Positions 1-7,614 of a stretch of DNA of 64,000 nucleotides are shown one piece after another (the first letter of the stretch is position 1; each line of letters begins with the position of its first letter). The notes under the pieces were generated by a model, which saw nothing but the letters and a program-made list of their open reading frames with translations, was not told the origin of the DNA and made no database searches. The stretch lies in NCBI GenBank assembly GCA_964617375.1, contig CAZTXQ010000009.1:8991-72990 (forward strand), written 5' to 3'. Both the position numbers and the translations under genes were made by a program. The stretch is from Firm-13 sp964617375. GTDB taxonomy: Bacteria; Bacillota; Clostridia; Saccharofermentanales; Saccharofermentanaceae.

Positions 1-113
1 TTTTCCGAAAGACCGGGATAATTCGTGAAAATTCGGGGAACAAAAAGAAACAATATTCCAACGGTCAGGGCGATCAGGATGATGAACCATTCCTTGCGAT
101 AAATCTTTTTCAT
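1..113 (-). CDS. Truncated membrane protein (N-terminus only)
   Basis: A reading frame opens with ATG at 113 and runs off the left edge of the window. The 37 visible codons give a short basic start (MKKIYRKEW) followed by one strongly hydrophobic stretch, then a polar segment. This is the pattern of an N-terminal membrane anchor or uncleaved signal. It lies 37 bp after the stop of the acyltransferase-like gene on the same strand, so it is probably the next gene of that operon. Too little is visible to name a family. Confidence 0.5.
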   Translation of the reverse strand, partial: MKKIYRKEWFIILIALTVGILFLFVPRIFTNYPGLSE

Positions 114-150
114 CTTACAGCCCTTATTCCTTACATGCGTTATTTATCTC

Positions 151-954
151 TTACCAAACTCCAAGATAACGCAGGCCAAACAAAATGGCAAGAATGAGAG
201 GCTGATGAAACACATATATAAGAAGCGAGTTGCGTCCTAGCCATTCAAAAGGAACCGATATGGACAGCATAGCTTTGGGGGCGTTCGGAAAAATCGAACG
301 CTTCTGTCTATATGCAAATCTTCCGATAACAACACCGATAAAGAAGAATCCAAGCCATGGAAATAACGGCATGTAATCTCCCATTCCGATAAAATTTGGC
401 GGTAAGAAACCCAGAGGAAGCAGCCAGTAACCGGTAATAGAGGACGAATAGACAGGAATCAATTCGGAAGCATACAACAGAATTGACGCAAATAAAACTA
501 AGATAATATCGCCGTACGTCGATAAACGAATTCCTTCCGTTTCTGCACGATCAGAGGATTTTCGGATGATGCGGTTCTCAATCATGGAAAAAAGTCCATA
601 TAAAAGAGTCCCGACCGTTAACAGATGAAGGACATTAAATATGACGTAAAGATCCTGTTTCATAAAATAGGAAAGTAAACCCATCGCCAGCGAAAACAAA
701 AGCGCAATTCCGAAAAGCTTAAGTGCCCTTTTTACGTTGCTTCTCGAGAACTGGCAGCATATTCCCGAAACCACAAGAAATACAATGATGAACACCGGCC
801 GTACAATATATAAGAACCACTTAGTGTCCTGAAATGCAAAAATATCCATGCCAAGCATGTAGCGAAAATCAAATATCAAGTGGTGAAGAATCATTCCAAA
901 CAATGCGAGACCACGAAGCGCATCCAATTCAAAGGCGCGTTTTGTCTTATCCAT
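151..954 (-). CDS. Acyltransferase-like membrane protein (DUF1624 / HGSNAT catalytic-domain type)
   Basis: The 267-residue product is a multi-span membrane protein. It begins with a motif typical of the heparan-alpha-glucosaminide N-acetyltransferase-like family (FELDALRGLALFGMILHH, near residues 8-25), including the Arg-Gly and His-His of that family. Further hydrophobic segments follow, ending with a short IYVFHQP motif near the C-terminus that is also typical of membrane acyltransferases. Such proteins are thought to move acyl groups across the membrane onto sugars or other polar acceptors; the substrate here is unknown. The start is set by GGAGTAAGA before ATG. The gene begins 2 bp after the pantothenate kinase stop, so the two are surely co-transcribed. 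Confidence 0.75.
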   Translation of the reverse strand: MDKTKRAFELDALRGLALFGMILHHLIFDFRYMLGMDIFAFQDTKWFLYIVRPVFIIVFLVVSGICCQFSRSNVKRALKLFGIALLFSLAMGLLSYFMKQDLYVIFNVLHLLTVGTLLYGLFSMIENRIIRKSSDRAETEGIRLSTYGDIILVLFASILLYASELIPVYSSSITGYWLLPLGFLPPNFIGMGDYMPLFPWLGFFFIGVVIGRFAYRQKRSIFPNAPKAMLSISVPFEWLGRNSLLIYVFHQPLILAILFGLRYLGVW

Positions 955-956
955 TC

Positions 957-1772
957 TTACTCCGTATAAAGCGCGGCACCGATTGCCGTTGCAAATTCTG
1001 CCAGTTCCGGTACATGGAAATGAACATGATACATATTTGAAAATACCTGGAAAAGCTCACGGCACTGCTTAACGCGTGTCATTTGTCCGGTAAAGACTAC
1101 ATCTTTTAGCGATACCGTTCTCGCAGCAAGAACCGCCATCGTTCCGATCGACTGGAACACCAGGTTAAAAATACCGAGAGCTATATCTTCCCTTGTCGCA
1201 TCATCCGTCAGCTTGCCGAAATTCGATGCGGTCGTCTCCATCGAAAGCCCCGGGATCTCGATTCTGGATATATCGCCTATACTAAGATCAACATGCTGAA
1301 GCGAACCCTCCGATGCAAGATCGGTAAGAAGTTCGAAATCCCGGATTTTCAACATACAGTTCGCAAGTCCGAGGACCGTTCCGCCTCCTACTCCCGAGCC
1401 GATGATATGGCGCACCTTCTCGTCTGTCGCATCGACAAATGCGGTTCCGGTACCCATGCTGACTACAACGGCATGCGGAACGCCCGACAAGGACAAACCG
1501 CCTAATCCGGTTGCCAGAAACTCCTGGACATGATATGTCTTTATACCAAGAAGATCACCGTTGGGGAACGAAGCTCCCACACCGGTGATCATCAGGCGTT
1601 CAATATCCGATATTCTTAATTTATTGACATCCAGGTACTTACCGAGAGCTCCAAATGCAGACGCAACAGGATCGGTGGCACGAACCATTTCGTGGCTGAT
1701 CACAGTCTTATCGAGCACACCGACAATCTTGGTGGTGCTTCCGCCCACATCAAGTCCTATGACGATCCCCAT
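957..1772 (-). CDS. coaW: Type II pantothenate kinase
   Basis: The 271-residue protein is an ASKHA-fold kinase of the type II pantothenate kinase family, which phosphorylates pantothenate in the first step of coenzyme A synthesis. The N-terminus has the phosphate-binding loop GLDVGGSTTKIVGV (residues 6-19). A second loop, VSMGTGTAF, and a glycine-rich GSGVGGGTVLGL segment follow in the usual order, and the C-terminus ends with AIGAAL. Length matches bacterial type II enzymes (about 265-280). It sits between sepF and an acyltransferase-like gene on one strand. GAGG shortly before ATG supports the start. Type II enzymes escape strong CoA feedback in staphylococci; whether that applies here is not known. 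Confidence 0.9.
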   Translation of the reverse strand: MGIVIGLDVGGSTTKIVGVLDKTVISHEMVRATDPVASAFGALGKYLDVNKLRISDIERLMITGVGASFPNGDLLGIKTYHVQEFLATGLGGLSLSGVPHAVVVSMGTGTAFVDATDEKVRHIIGSGVGGGTVLGLANCMLKIRDFELLTDLASEGSLQHVDLSIGDISRIEIPGLSMETTASNFGKLTDDATREDIALGIFNLVFQSIGTMAVLAARTVSLKDVVFTGQMTRVKQCRELFQVFSNMYHVHFHVPELAEFATAIGAALYTE

Positions 1773-1822
1773 TGCCTCTTCATGTCCTCCCGATCTTTAC
1801 GTCAGAGCCATTCCGATAAGTC

Positions 1823-2362
1823 TTAGTGTACCATTCTGAAAGGTTCAACGTAATCGTTTGTCTCCTGAGGAACCTCATCCTTGGTTACAAGGCTGACGCT
1901 TCTGGGAACTGCTACGAAAGTATGCGCTCTCATATCGATGGACTTAACATTGCCGTCGATTGCATATGTCGAGCCGCAGATAAAATCAATTACACGCTGT
2001 GCAATCTTGGCATCAACGTTCTCGATGTTGCAGATAACGGTATGGCCGGCGCGAAGATGATCTACCACACGCTGTGCGGATTCGATATTGTTCGGCTGGA
2101 GAATTATAAGCTGCTGCTCGCCAAGAACAACGGACTTAAGCGGAACTACTTTAGAGGCGGAAGAAGTATGGGCAGGTGCGGTATACTGCTTCGATTCAGG
2201 CTGATATGCAGCCTGCGGTGCGTATGCATCCTGGTATCCGGCATATTCCTGCTGAGGCTCCATGTAATCGGACGCAAGTGACGGGTCCATGTACTCATCT
2301 TCATATTCGTCTTCGGGATATCCGGAAAGCTTACCAACGATCTTCTTAAAAAAGCCTGCCAT
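1823..2362 (-). CDS. sepF: Cell division protein SepF
   Basis: The product (179 residues) has the SepF layout: a short N-terminal amphipathic membrane-binding helix (MAGFFKKIVGKLSG), an acidic and Gln/Tyr/Ala-rich linker (residues 15-75), and a C-terminal SepF/DUF552 domain of about 90 residues containing the phrases GHTVICNIEN and VIDFICGSTYAIDG. SepF binds FtsZ, tethers it to the membrane and shapes the division septum in Firmicutes. TTGGAGGTAGATT precedes the ATG. The gene follows yggS and precedes coaW. The yggS-sepF neighbourhood is the usual one in Firmicutes. It also appears to have its own promoter in the 200-bp gap upstream. Confidence 0.93.
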   Translation of the reverse strand: MAGFFKKIVGKLSGYPEDEYEDEYMDPSLASDYMEPQQEYAGYQDAYAPQAAYQPESKQYTAPAHTSSASKVVPLKSVVLGEQQLIILQPNNIESAQRVVDHLRAGHTVICNIENVDAKIAQRVIDFICGSTYAIDGNVKSIDMRAHTFVAVPRSVSLVTKDEVPQETNDYVEPFRMVH

Positions 2363-2430
2363 TTTAATCTACCTCCAAGTAATCAGCTATTCTATCTGCG
2401 CCGTTATTCTTCGGCACTTAATAGTCTGTA

Positions 2431-2460
2431 ATGAATTCTTAGGGTCAGTATAGAATTCAT
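2431..2460. repeat. 9-bp inverted repeat over the sepF promoter -10 box
   Basis: ATGAATTCT (2431-2439) and AGAATTCAT (2452-2460) form a perfect 9-bp inverted repeat separated by 12 bp. The -10 box of the proposed sepF promoter overlaps its right-hand arm. It may be an operator or a 5' hairpin; no U-run follows it, so it is not an obvious terminator. Confidence 0.5.
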
Positions 2461-2475
2461 GGCAAGCGGAAGCAA
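2447..2475 (-). promoter_or_regulatory. Putative sepF promoter
   Basis: On the minus strand TTGCTT (2470-2475) and TATACT (2447-2452) are separated by exactly 17 bp, which matches a sigma-A promoter. It lies in the 201-bp gap upstream of sepF. Confidence 0.5.
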
Positions 2476-2563
2476 TACCAATTCGCAACAAGTAAAGTAC
2501 ATGTAACTGCATAGAAATATTAAGTATCTTTAATAACAGTTGCTTTACGTAAAACGCGTAAAA

Positions 2564-3289
2564 TCAGCTTCTTTTCCCGAAAATAGATGTTCCGATCCGA
2601 ATATGAGTCGAGCCACATTGAATGGCATCTATATAATCCTGACTCATTCCCATTGACAGAACATTCCAGATTTCCGGTTCCCCTGCTTCGTTTTTTAGAC
2701 GATCGAAAATTTCCCGTGTTTCGGTAAAAACGCGCAAAGCTTCATGTTCCGCATTTTGAACCGGAGCCATCGTCATCAATCCGCACAACATAAGATTCGG
2801 GCATGAAGAGGCAAGTTCCACCGCCCGCCCTATCTCTTCCTTAAAAAATCCGTGCTTGGACTCTTCCCGTGCGGTATTGATCTGAAGAAGTATCTTCGTT
2901 GTCAGATTTTTTGTCATCGAGCGTTTTTGAACCTCTTCGATCAGTTCGAAAGAGGAAACAGAATGGATGAGTTCCGTATTCCCGACAACATTCTTAACCT
3001 TATTCGTCTGCAAAGTCCCGATCAGATGCCAGTTCGGATGTATCCCTTCCGACGAAAGCAGTTCCTTTTTGGAAAGCAATTCCTGAACGCGATTCTCACC
3101 GAGATCATGAAGACCGAGTTCGTATGCGGCTCTGGCATATTCGGGCGGAAAAAACTTCGAAACACCGATCAGCGTCAGCGATTCACGGCTCCTCCCGCAT
3201 CCGGAAAGGACATCCGAAATTTGACGGTTCACTTCTTCGAGCCTGTCTGAAATTTCGCTCTTTATCTTCTCATACTCTTCGCTATTCAT
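2564..3289 (-). CDS. YggS/PLPBP family pyridoxal-phosphate homeostasis protein
   Basis: This 241-residue protein belongs to the YggS/YlmE/PROSC family of single-domain fold-III PLP proteins, which keep free pyridoxal phosphate in balance but have no known enzyme activity. The PLP lysine lies in LIGVSKFFP (around residue 45). The later motifs LGENRVQE, WHLIGTLQTNK, INTAREESKHG, LCGLMTMAP and LSMGMSQDY are all in the family order. GGCGGGGATATT before ATG supports the start. It is 13 bp downstream of the HlyD-like gene and upstream of sepF, as is usual in Firmicutes division clusters. Confidence 0.92.
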   Translation of the reverse strand: MNSEEYEKIKSEISDRLEEVNRQISDVLSGCGRSRESLTLIGVSKFFPPEYARAAYELGLHDLGENRVQELLSKKELLSSEGIHPNWHLIGTLQTNKVKNVVGNTELIHSVSSFELIEEVQKRSMTKNLTTKILLQINTAREESKHGFFKEEIGRAVELASSCPNLMLCGLMTMAPVQNAEHEALRVFTETREIFDRLKNEAGEPEIWNVLSMGMSQDYIDAIQCGSTHIRIGTSIFGKRS

Positions 3290-3302
3290 AATATCCCCGC
3301 CG

Positions 3303-5204
3303 TTATTCGATTTTGTCTCCGACTTTTATAGTATCCGGATTGGTTATTATAATCGTACTCGTATCGGGTACATTCGGTGTGGCTTCGACAGGGGCAATGA
3401 TTGCATATTCTCTGTCGTGATCAACAACCGTAACCGTGAGTTTAGCCGCATATCCGGAGGAATTGTAAATAACCTCGGCATATCCCATTTTATAGTCGGC
3501 ATTGACAAGCGCGGACGTCGGTACCCGAAGGCCGGTATTCGAAGAACGTATGATTTCAATCTCGGCGGTTCGACGATCCAGGAGACGTTCCACCTGGCTT
3601 CCGGTCTGCATAACGATGAATACACCTCCCGTGCTTTGTACGGCCCGGACGATCCGACAGTTTTCAATCACGACACCCTCGGACGGAACTCGTATGTTTA
3701 CGGAAGCATCTACCGGGAAATCGGTTACGGAGTATCCCTTTACAATTGTAACCAGATACTGTTCCGCATTCTGGCAGATTCGCAGCGCTGCCTCGTCTTT
3801 CTTAACCGCGAGGTCATTGGATATCGTACCTTTGGATTTCTCGAGATATTCGTAGTATTGTTCCGGCGTCATCTCGGTAATCACGGAAGTATTGAGAATG
3901 CCCTCAAGTCCGTCAAGCTTATACGAAACAATGCCCGGTATGGCTGCACTCAAAGTCGCCGCCTGCGTGGAAAGCGTATTTTCCAGTTCTACCTTCCCTG
4001 CGATCAGCGTATTCAGCTGTTCGTCCTGAAAATCAATATTTTGAAGCGCCGAATCCCGCGTATCCATAAGAACCTGAATTGACGACGAATATGATATCAA
4101 GTTGGAAAGACTGTTGTTGAGACTGTCCGAGCGTATCATTTTTATGATAGGTAGAATCTGGGAATCCGCCTCGTCACAGATGGTTTGCGCCCCGGACCCT
4201 TTCCCTTCACTCATCAATTTCCGCTGCAGTTCAACAATTTGCTGTTGTGCATTGTTCAGCGAAGCCGAAGTGCTTTCAAGACCATCGGGGATAATCATGG
4301 CCAATGCCTGATCCTTGGATACCCGGCTTCCCTCCAGCGCCAGCGCCGCAAGTGTTCCTTCCGTAGAAGACGTAAATGTCTGTTCGTCACGGACAATCAA
4401 TGCCGTCGTGCCGATACTGTGCTCGATCGTTCCCGTCGAAACAAAGGCGCAATTGGGTTTTGCCGCAACATAATCCGTAATATAGAGAACCGCAGCTGCC
4501 GCCACTACCAGAAACAGCATCACAACCAGCGTCATGGAAAGTGCTCTGGAAACGGTGTTCTTGCGATGCGTCTTACGGACATGATTGAGTCTGTCAACCG
4601 ATACAATCTTGGCATGACGTCCGTCGTCCTTGTTTTGTTGAAGATCGTATTCTATCCCGTTCTGACGGAGGTCATCCAGGTTTTGCTGAGAACGGTTATA
4701 TGGATTGGCCGAAGCGCGATTATCAGGAGCTTGACGTGAACGCTTGTCCGGAGCTTGACGTGAACGATTATCCGGTACTTGCCGCGAACGTTTGTCCGGA
4801 TTCTGCCGTGAAAGGTTGTCCGGAGCTTGACGCGAACGGTTGTCCGGAACTTGCCGCGAACGGTTGTCCGGTGCTTGCCGCGAACGTTTGTCCGGAACTT
4901 GCCGCGAACGGTTGTCCGGAACTTGCCGCGAACGGTTGTCCGGAGTCTGCCGTGATTGAATGTCCGGAATCTGCAGCGAACGATTGTCCGGATTCTGCCG
5001 CGAACGGTCGTCCCTGGACAACAGCTGATTTCGGTTTTCCGATGCATTTTTTTGATTCGGCCCGCTGCCGGGTTTTCCGGTCCGCATCGGTGCATGCGCG
5101 GAATCAGGAGACGACTTTGTACCGTCCGGACGCATTCCGCGTGACGGTGCTTTCCCCCTCTTATCCAAGGGTCTGTTCCTCTGATTCGGACCTCCCTCTT
5201 TCAT
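3303..5204 (-). CDS. HlyD-like single-pass membrane protein with a repetitive N-terminal tail
   Basis: The 633-residue protein has three parts. Residues 1-220 are a highly charged, Arg/Asn/Gln/Pro-rich cytoplasmic tail that includes twelve tandem octapeptides of the type DNRSRQVP (residues 65-160). Residues 222-243 form one transmembrane helix. The outer part resembles the clostridial HlyD-like adaptor family: a lipoyl-like half (near residues 265-310), a coiled-coil region (about 315-420) and a beta-rich C-terminus. Its stop-start junction with the upstream PLP lyase gene is an ATGA overlap. HlyD proteins usually join exporters, but no ABC or RND partner is encoded nearby. The position next to yggS and sepF hints at a link to the cell envelope or division, which is inference. 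Confidence 0.75.
   Translation of the reverse strand: MKEGGPNQRNRPLDKRGKAPSRGMRPDGTKSSPDSAHAPMRTGKPGSGPNQKNASENRNQLLSRDDRSRQNPDNRSLQIPDIQSRQTPDNRSRQVPDNRSRQVPDKRSRQAPDNRSRQVPDNRSRQAPDNLSRQNPDKRSRQVPDNRSRQAPDKRSRQAPDNRASANPYNRSQQNLDDLRQNGIEYDLQQNKDDGRHAKIVSVDRLNHVRKTHRKNTVSRALSMTLVVMLFLVVAAAAVLYITDYVAAKPNCAFVSTGTIEHSIGTTALIVRDEQTFTSSTEGTLAALALEGSRVSKDQALAMIIPDGLESTSASLNNAQQQIVELQRKLMSEGKGSGAQTICDEADSQILPIIKMIRSDSLNNSLSNLISYSSSIQVLMDTRDSALQNIDFQDEQLNTLIAGKVELENTLSTQAATLSAAIPGIVSYKLDGLEGILNTSVITEMTPEQYYEYLEKSKGTISNDLAVKKDEAALRICQNAEQYLVTIVKGYSVTDFPVDASVNIRVPSEGVVIENCRIVRAVQSTGGVFIVMQTGSQVERLLDRRTAEIEIIRSSNTGLRVPTSALVNADYKMGYAEVIYNSSGYAAKLTVTVVDHDREYAIIAPVEATPNVPDTSTIIITNPDTIKVGDKIE
4701..5012 (-). 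repeat. 24-bp coding tandem repeat (octapeptide array)
   Basis: Thirteen 24-bp units encode residues 65-168 of the HlyD-like protein. The peptide consensus is D-[NK]-R-S-R-Q-[VAN]-P; the first two, the third and the last units are degenerate. The opposite strand stays open across the array because of its regular codon pattern, which produces long spurious antisense frames. Confidence 0.9.
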
Positions 5205-6481
5205 TTCGGCACTACTCCCATTTTTTCTACCGCGCGCATAGCGGCCAGCTTGGTCTGTTCAAATACCAGTCCTCCCTGCATATAAGCGATGAAGGGGGGC
5301 TTAATCGGGCCGTCGGCCGAAAGTTCGACCGATGCTCCCTGTATAAAAGTTCCGGCTGCCATAACGACAGGCGAATCATATCCGGGCATTTCCCAGGGCT
5401 CGGGCTGTACAAACGAGTCCACAGGTGATGACGCCTGAATAATCCGGCAAAAATCGACGACCTGTTCTCCGCTGTCAAACCGGATGCTCTGTACAATATC
5501 ACCTCTTGGGTCGAACGGGCCCGGGTGTGACGAAAAACCGGCCTTCTCAAAAAGTGCCGCCGAGAAGACGGCTCCTTTTACACATTCCGCTACGATGTGA
5601 GGTGCCATAAAAAGTCCCTGAGCGATCGTACGGTTAAAGCCGAGCGACGGGCCTATATGGCTGCCAAGTCCCGGTGCGGTTGCCCGGGAAGCGATTTTTT
5701 CGATCAGGTCGGTGCGGCCGACAAGATAACCGCCGGCAGGACAAAGGCCCGCTCCCGGATTCTTGATCAGAGAACCTGCGCACAGATCCGCTCCGAGCGA
5801 ACACGGTTCCAGTTCTTCGACAAATTCTCCATAACAGTTGTCCACGAAGACTATGAGGTTCGCGCGGATCTTGTGTATCGCATCGATAATATTCTTTAAG
5901 TCATCGTTCAAAAGGCAGCGCCTTGACGTATAGCCTTTGGACTTCTGTATAAATACGATTTTGGTCTTGTCTGTTATGGCGGAGCGGATTGCCGGCAAAT
6001 CGAAGGTAGAGTCTTCGAGAAGAGACACCTCTTTATACTTGACGCCAAAATCGGAAAGAGATCCCATATCGGCCTCTTTCATTTCTTCACCGATCCCGAT
6101 TGTATGCATCAGCGTATCATACGGACGGCCCGTTATGGAAAGAAGCTCATCGCCGGGACGAAGAATGCCGAAAAGACCCATTGCGATGGCCTGTGTGCCG
6201 GCACTGATCTGTATCCGTACATAAGCCGATTCACCGCCGAACAGTTCGGCGTACATGCGTTCGATCTTCTCTCTCCCGATGTCGTCATAACCGTATCCGG
6301 TAGAAATTCCAAAGTCCGTATCCGAAATTCTGGCATTCCAAAATGCCTTAAGAACCTTAAGCTGGTTCTTTTCGCGAATCGCGTCTATTCTTTCCCAAGC
6401 GGGAGCAATTTCGCGCATTACCTGTACGGACCATTCATATGTATGATCCGAAATGCCGTAATTTCTGAAAGGATTGTCCAT
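5201..6481 (-). CDS. PLP-dependent methionine gamma-lyase-like protein (aluminium-resistance/YnbB family)
   Basis: The roughly 426-residue product belongs to the Cys/Met-metabolism PLP enzymes known as the YnbB or 'aluminium resistance' family. Family features include GYGYDDIGREKIE near residue 65, ISAGTQAIAMGLFG, the PLP-lysine region IQKSKGYTSRR near residue 190, and VFVDNCYGEFVEE before a glycine-rich GAGLCPAGGYLVG segment. Members are predicted C-S lyases, but the true substrate is not established and the aluminium phenotype is a historical label. An in-frame TTG one codon upstream (6484) is closer to the GGAGG and could be the real start. It overlaps the ACT gene at its start and the HlyD-like gene at its end. 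Confidence 0.85.
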   Translation of the reverse strand: MDNPFRNYGISDHTYEWSVQVMREIAPAWERIDAIREKNQLKVLKAFWNARISDTDFGISTGYGYDDIGREKIERMYAELFGGESAYVRIQISAGTQAIAMGLFGILRPGDELLSITGRPYDTLMHTIGIGEEMKEADMGSLSDFGVKYKEVSLLEDSTFDLPAIRSAITDKTKIVFIQKSKGYTSRRCLLNDDLKNIIDAIHKIRANLIVFVDNCYGEFVEELEPCSLGADLCAGSLIKNPGAGLCPAGGYLVGRTDLIEKIASRATAPGLGSHIGPSLGFNRTIAQGLFMAPHIVAECVKGAVFSAALFEKAGFSSHPGPFDPRGDIVQSIRFDSGEQVVDFCRIIQASSPVDSFVQPEPWEMPGYDSPVVMAAGTFIQGASVELSADGPIKPPFIAYMQGGLVFEQTKLAAMRAVEKMGVVPK

Positions 6482-6912
6482 CAAATACCGTAGACCTCCT
6501 CCGAAGAGAGAACTCGTATACCGGCCTCCGTCAGTTTCTGCAAGGCCAGATTCGGATCCTGTACCCGAATCACTACGACGGCATCGTCAGATGTTCTGCC
6601 GACATAAGCATACAGATATTCCAGAGAGAGCGCGCCTTCCGATAAGATGGATAAAGCATGATCGAGTGTACCTGGCTTATCGGCGACCGCGATCGCGATA
6701 ACCGGGGTGCTGCTCACCGTAAATCCTGCCGAGGTCAGAACCTCTACCGCCTTGTCCGGCTTGTCCAGTATCATTCGAAGGATACCGTATTCGGCGGTAT
6801 CGGCAATATAGAGCGCACGAATATCAATATCATTCTGTCCCAGTGTACGTGTTACTTCGGCAAGCCGGCCGGACTGGTTCTCGAGAAAAACATTAATCTG
6901 TTTGACTAGCAT
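6481..6912 (-). CDS. Tandem ACT-domain protein
   Basis: The 143-residue protein consists of two ACT domains and nothing else. The first starts at INVFLENQSGRLAEVTRTL (residues 6-24) and the second at IAVADKPGTLDHALSIL near residue 73; each has the Gly-Arg/Gly-Thr turn where amino acids bind. Stand-alone double-ACT proteins of this kind are predicted amino-acid sensors and are often found beside phenylacetate-CoA ligase or indolepyruvate oxidoreductase genes; iorAB is directly upstream here. AAGGAGG precedes ATG with 7-9 bp spacing. The gene overlaps the PLP lyase start. Confidence 0.88.
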   Translation of the reverse strand: MLVKQINVFLENQSGRLAEVTRTLGQNDIDIRALYIADTAEYGILRMILDKPDKAVEVLTSAGFTVSSTPVIAIAVADKPGTLDHALSILSEGALSLEYLYAYVGRTSDDAVVVIRVQDPNLALQKLTEAGIRVLSSEEVYGI

Positions 6913-6969
6913 ACTCTTAAGCCTCCTTCAGAATGCGGTTAGTTTTGTTTCTATTAAATTATACCGTAT

Positions 6970-7614
6970 TTATTGCATCAATTCCCGCCCGGCATGAAAA
7001 GCTTTCAGGTTCATGGGTATCAGTTTTTCTTTTCCCGCAAACACTTGAGAAACGGCGTTCTCCCACATTTCGACGGGAATCGGCATCCTATAGGATAAAG
7101 CGCCGAGCATAACCATATTGACGGCCTTGGAGCTTCCTGCGGCCAGCGCAGCGGCCAAAGCGTCAAACTCCTTAACCGATGCGTGCGTTCCCGCGGCAGC
7201 CGTTAAGGACTCTTCTATATGATCCGGATATGCGGCCTTACCCATCAGGACGGGAAGAGGCTTGATCTTCTGGCTGTTTACGATCAGAACACCGTTCTCC
7301 TTAAGAAGTCCCGACCAGCGGAGTGCCTCCAGTTCTTCAAACGCAAGACAGTAATCCGCCGTGCCTTTTTCGATAATCGGCGAAAATACCTTCCGCCCGA
7401 TTTTTACATAAGTGATAACGGAACCGCCGCGCTGGCTCATGCCGTGGACCTCGGATACCTTGACATCCAAACCGAGATGAATCGCCAGAATACCAAGAAG
7501 TTTGCCGGCAACCAGAGTACCCTGGCCGCCTACGCCGGCCAATACCACATTCATTTCCATATCAGAAAGATCCGCTTTCGTCATAACAGATCCGCTGTTC
7601 GTATCAGGTGTCAT
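6970..7614 (-). CDS. iorB: Indolepyruvate:ferredoxin oxidoreductase, beta subunit
   Basis: The product is the gamma-type (2-oxoacid oxidoreductase C) subunit that partners IorA. It starts with the nucleotide-binding phrase VVLAGVGGQGTLVAGKLLG, followed by SEVHGMSQRGGSVITYVKIG, both typical of IorB. The start chosen is the ATG at 7614, which overlaps the iorA stop as ATGA and is preceded by GGGAGG; an upstream in-frame ATG at 7665 lies inside iorA and has no such site. This gives 214 residues, normal for the family. With IorA it converts arylpyruvates such as indolepyruvate to aryl-acetyl-CoA with ferredoxin as electron acceptor. Confidence 0.92.
   Translation of the reverse strand: MTPDTNSGSVMTKADLSDMEMNVVLAGVGGQGTLVAGKLLGILAIHLGLDVKVSEVHGMSQRGGSVITYVKIGRKVFSPIIEKGTADYCLAFEELEALRWSGLLKENGVLIVNSQKIKPLPVLMGKAAYPDHIEESLTAAAGTHASVKEFDALAAALAAGSSKAVNMVMLGALSYRMPIPVEMWENAVSQVFAGKEKLIPMNLKAFHAGRELMQ

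Noticed and set aside
4701..5012. Possible CRISPR array
   Set aside because: The 24-bp units are contiguous, have no unique spacers and are in frame in a coding sequence.
4700..5428. Long plus-strand open frame rich in ELAANGCP repeats
   Set aside because: It is the antisense of the octapeptide array and of the PLP lyase 3' end; it has no ribosome binding site and its repeat comes from the coding repeat on the other strand.
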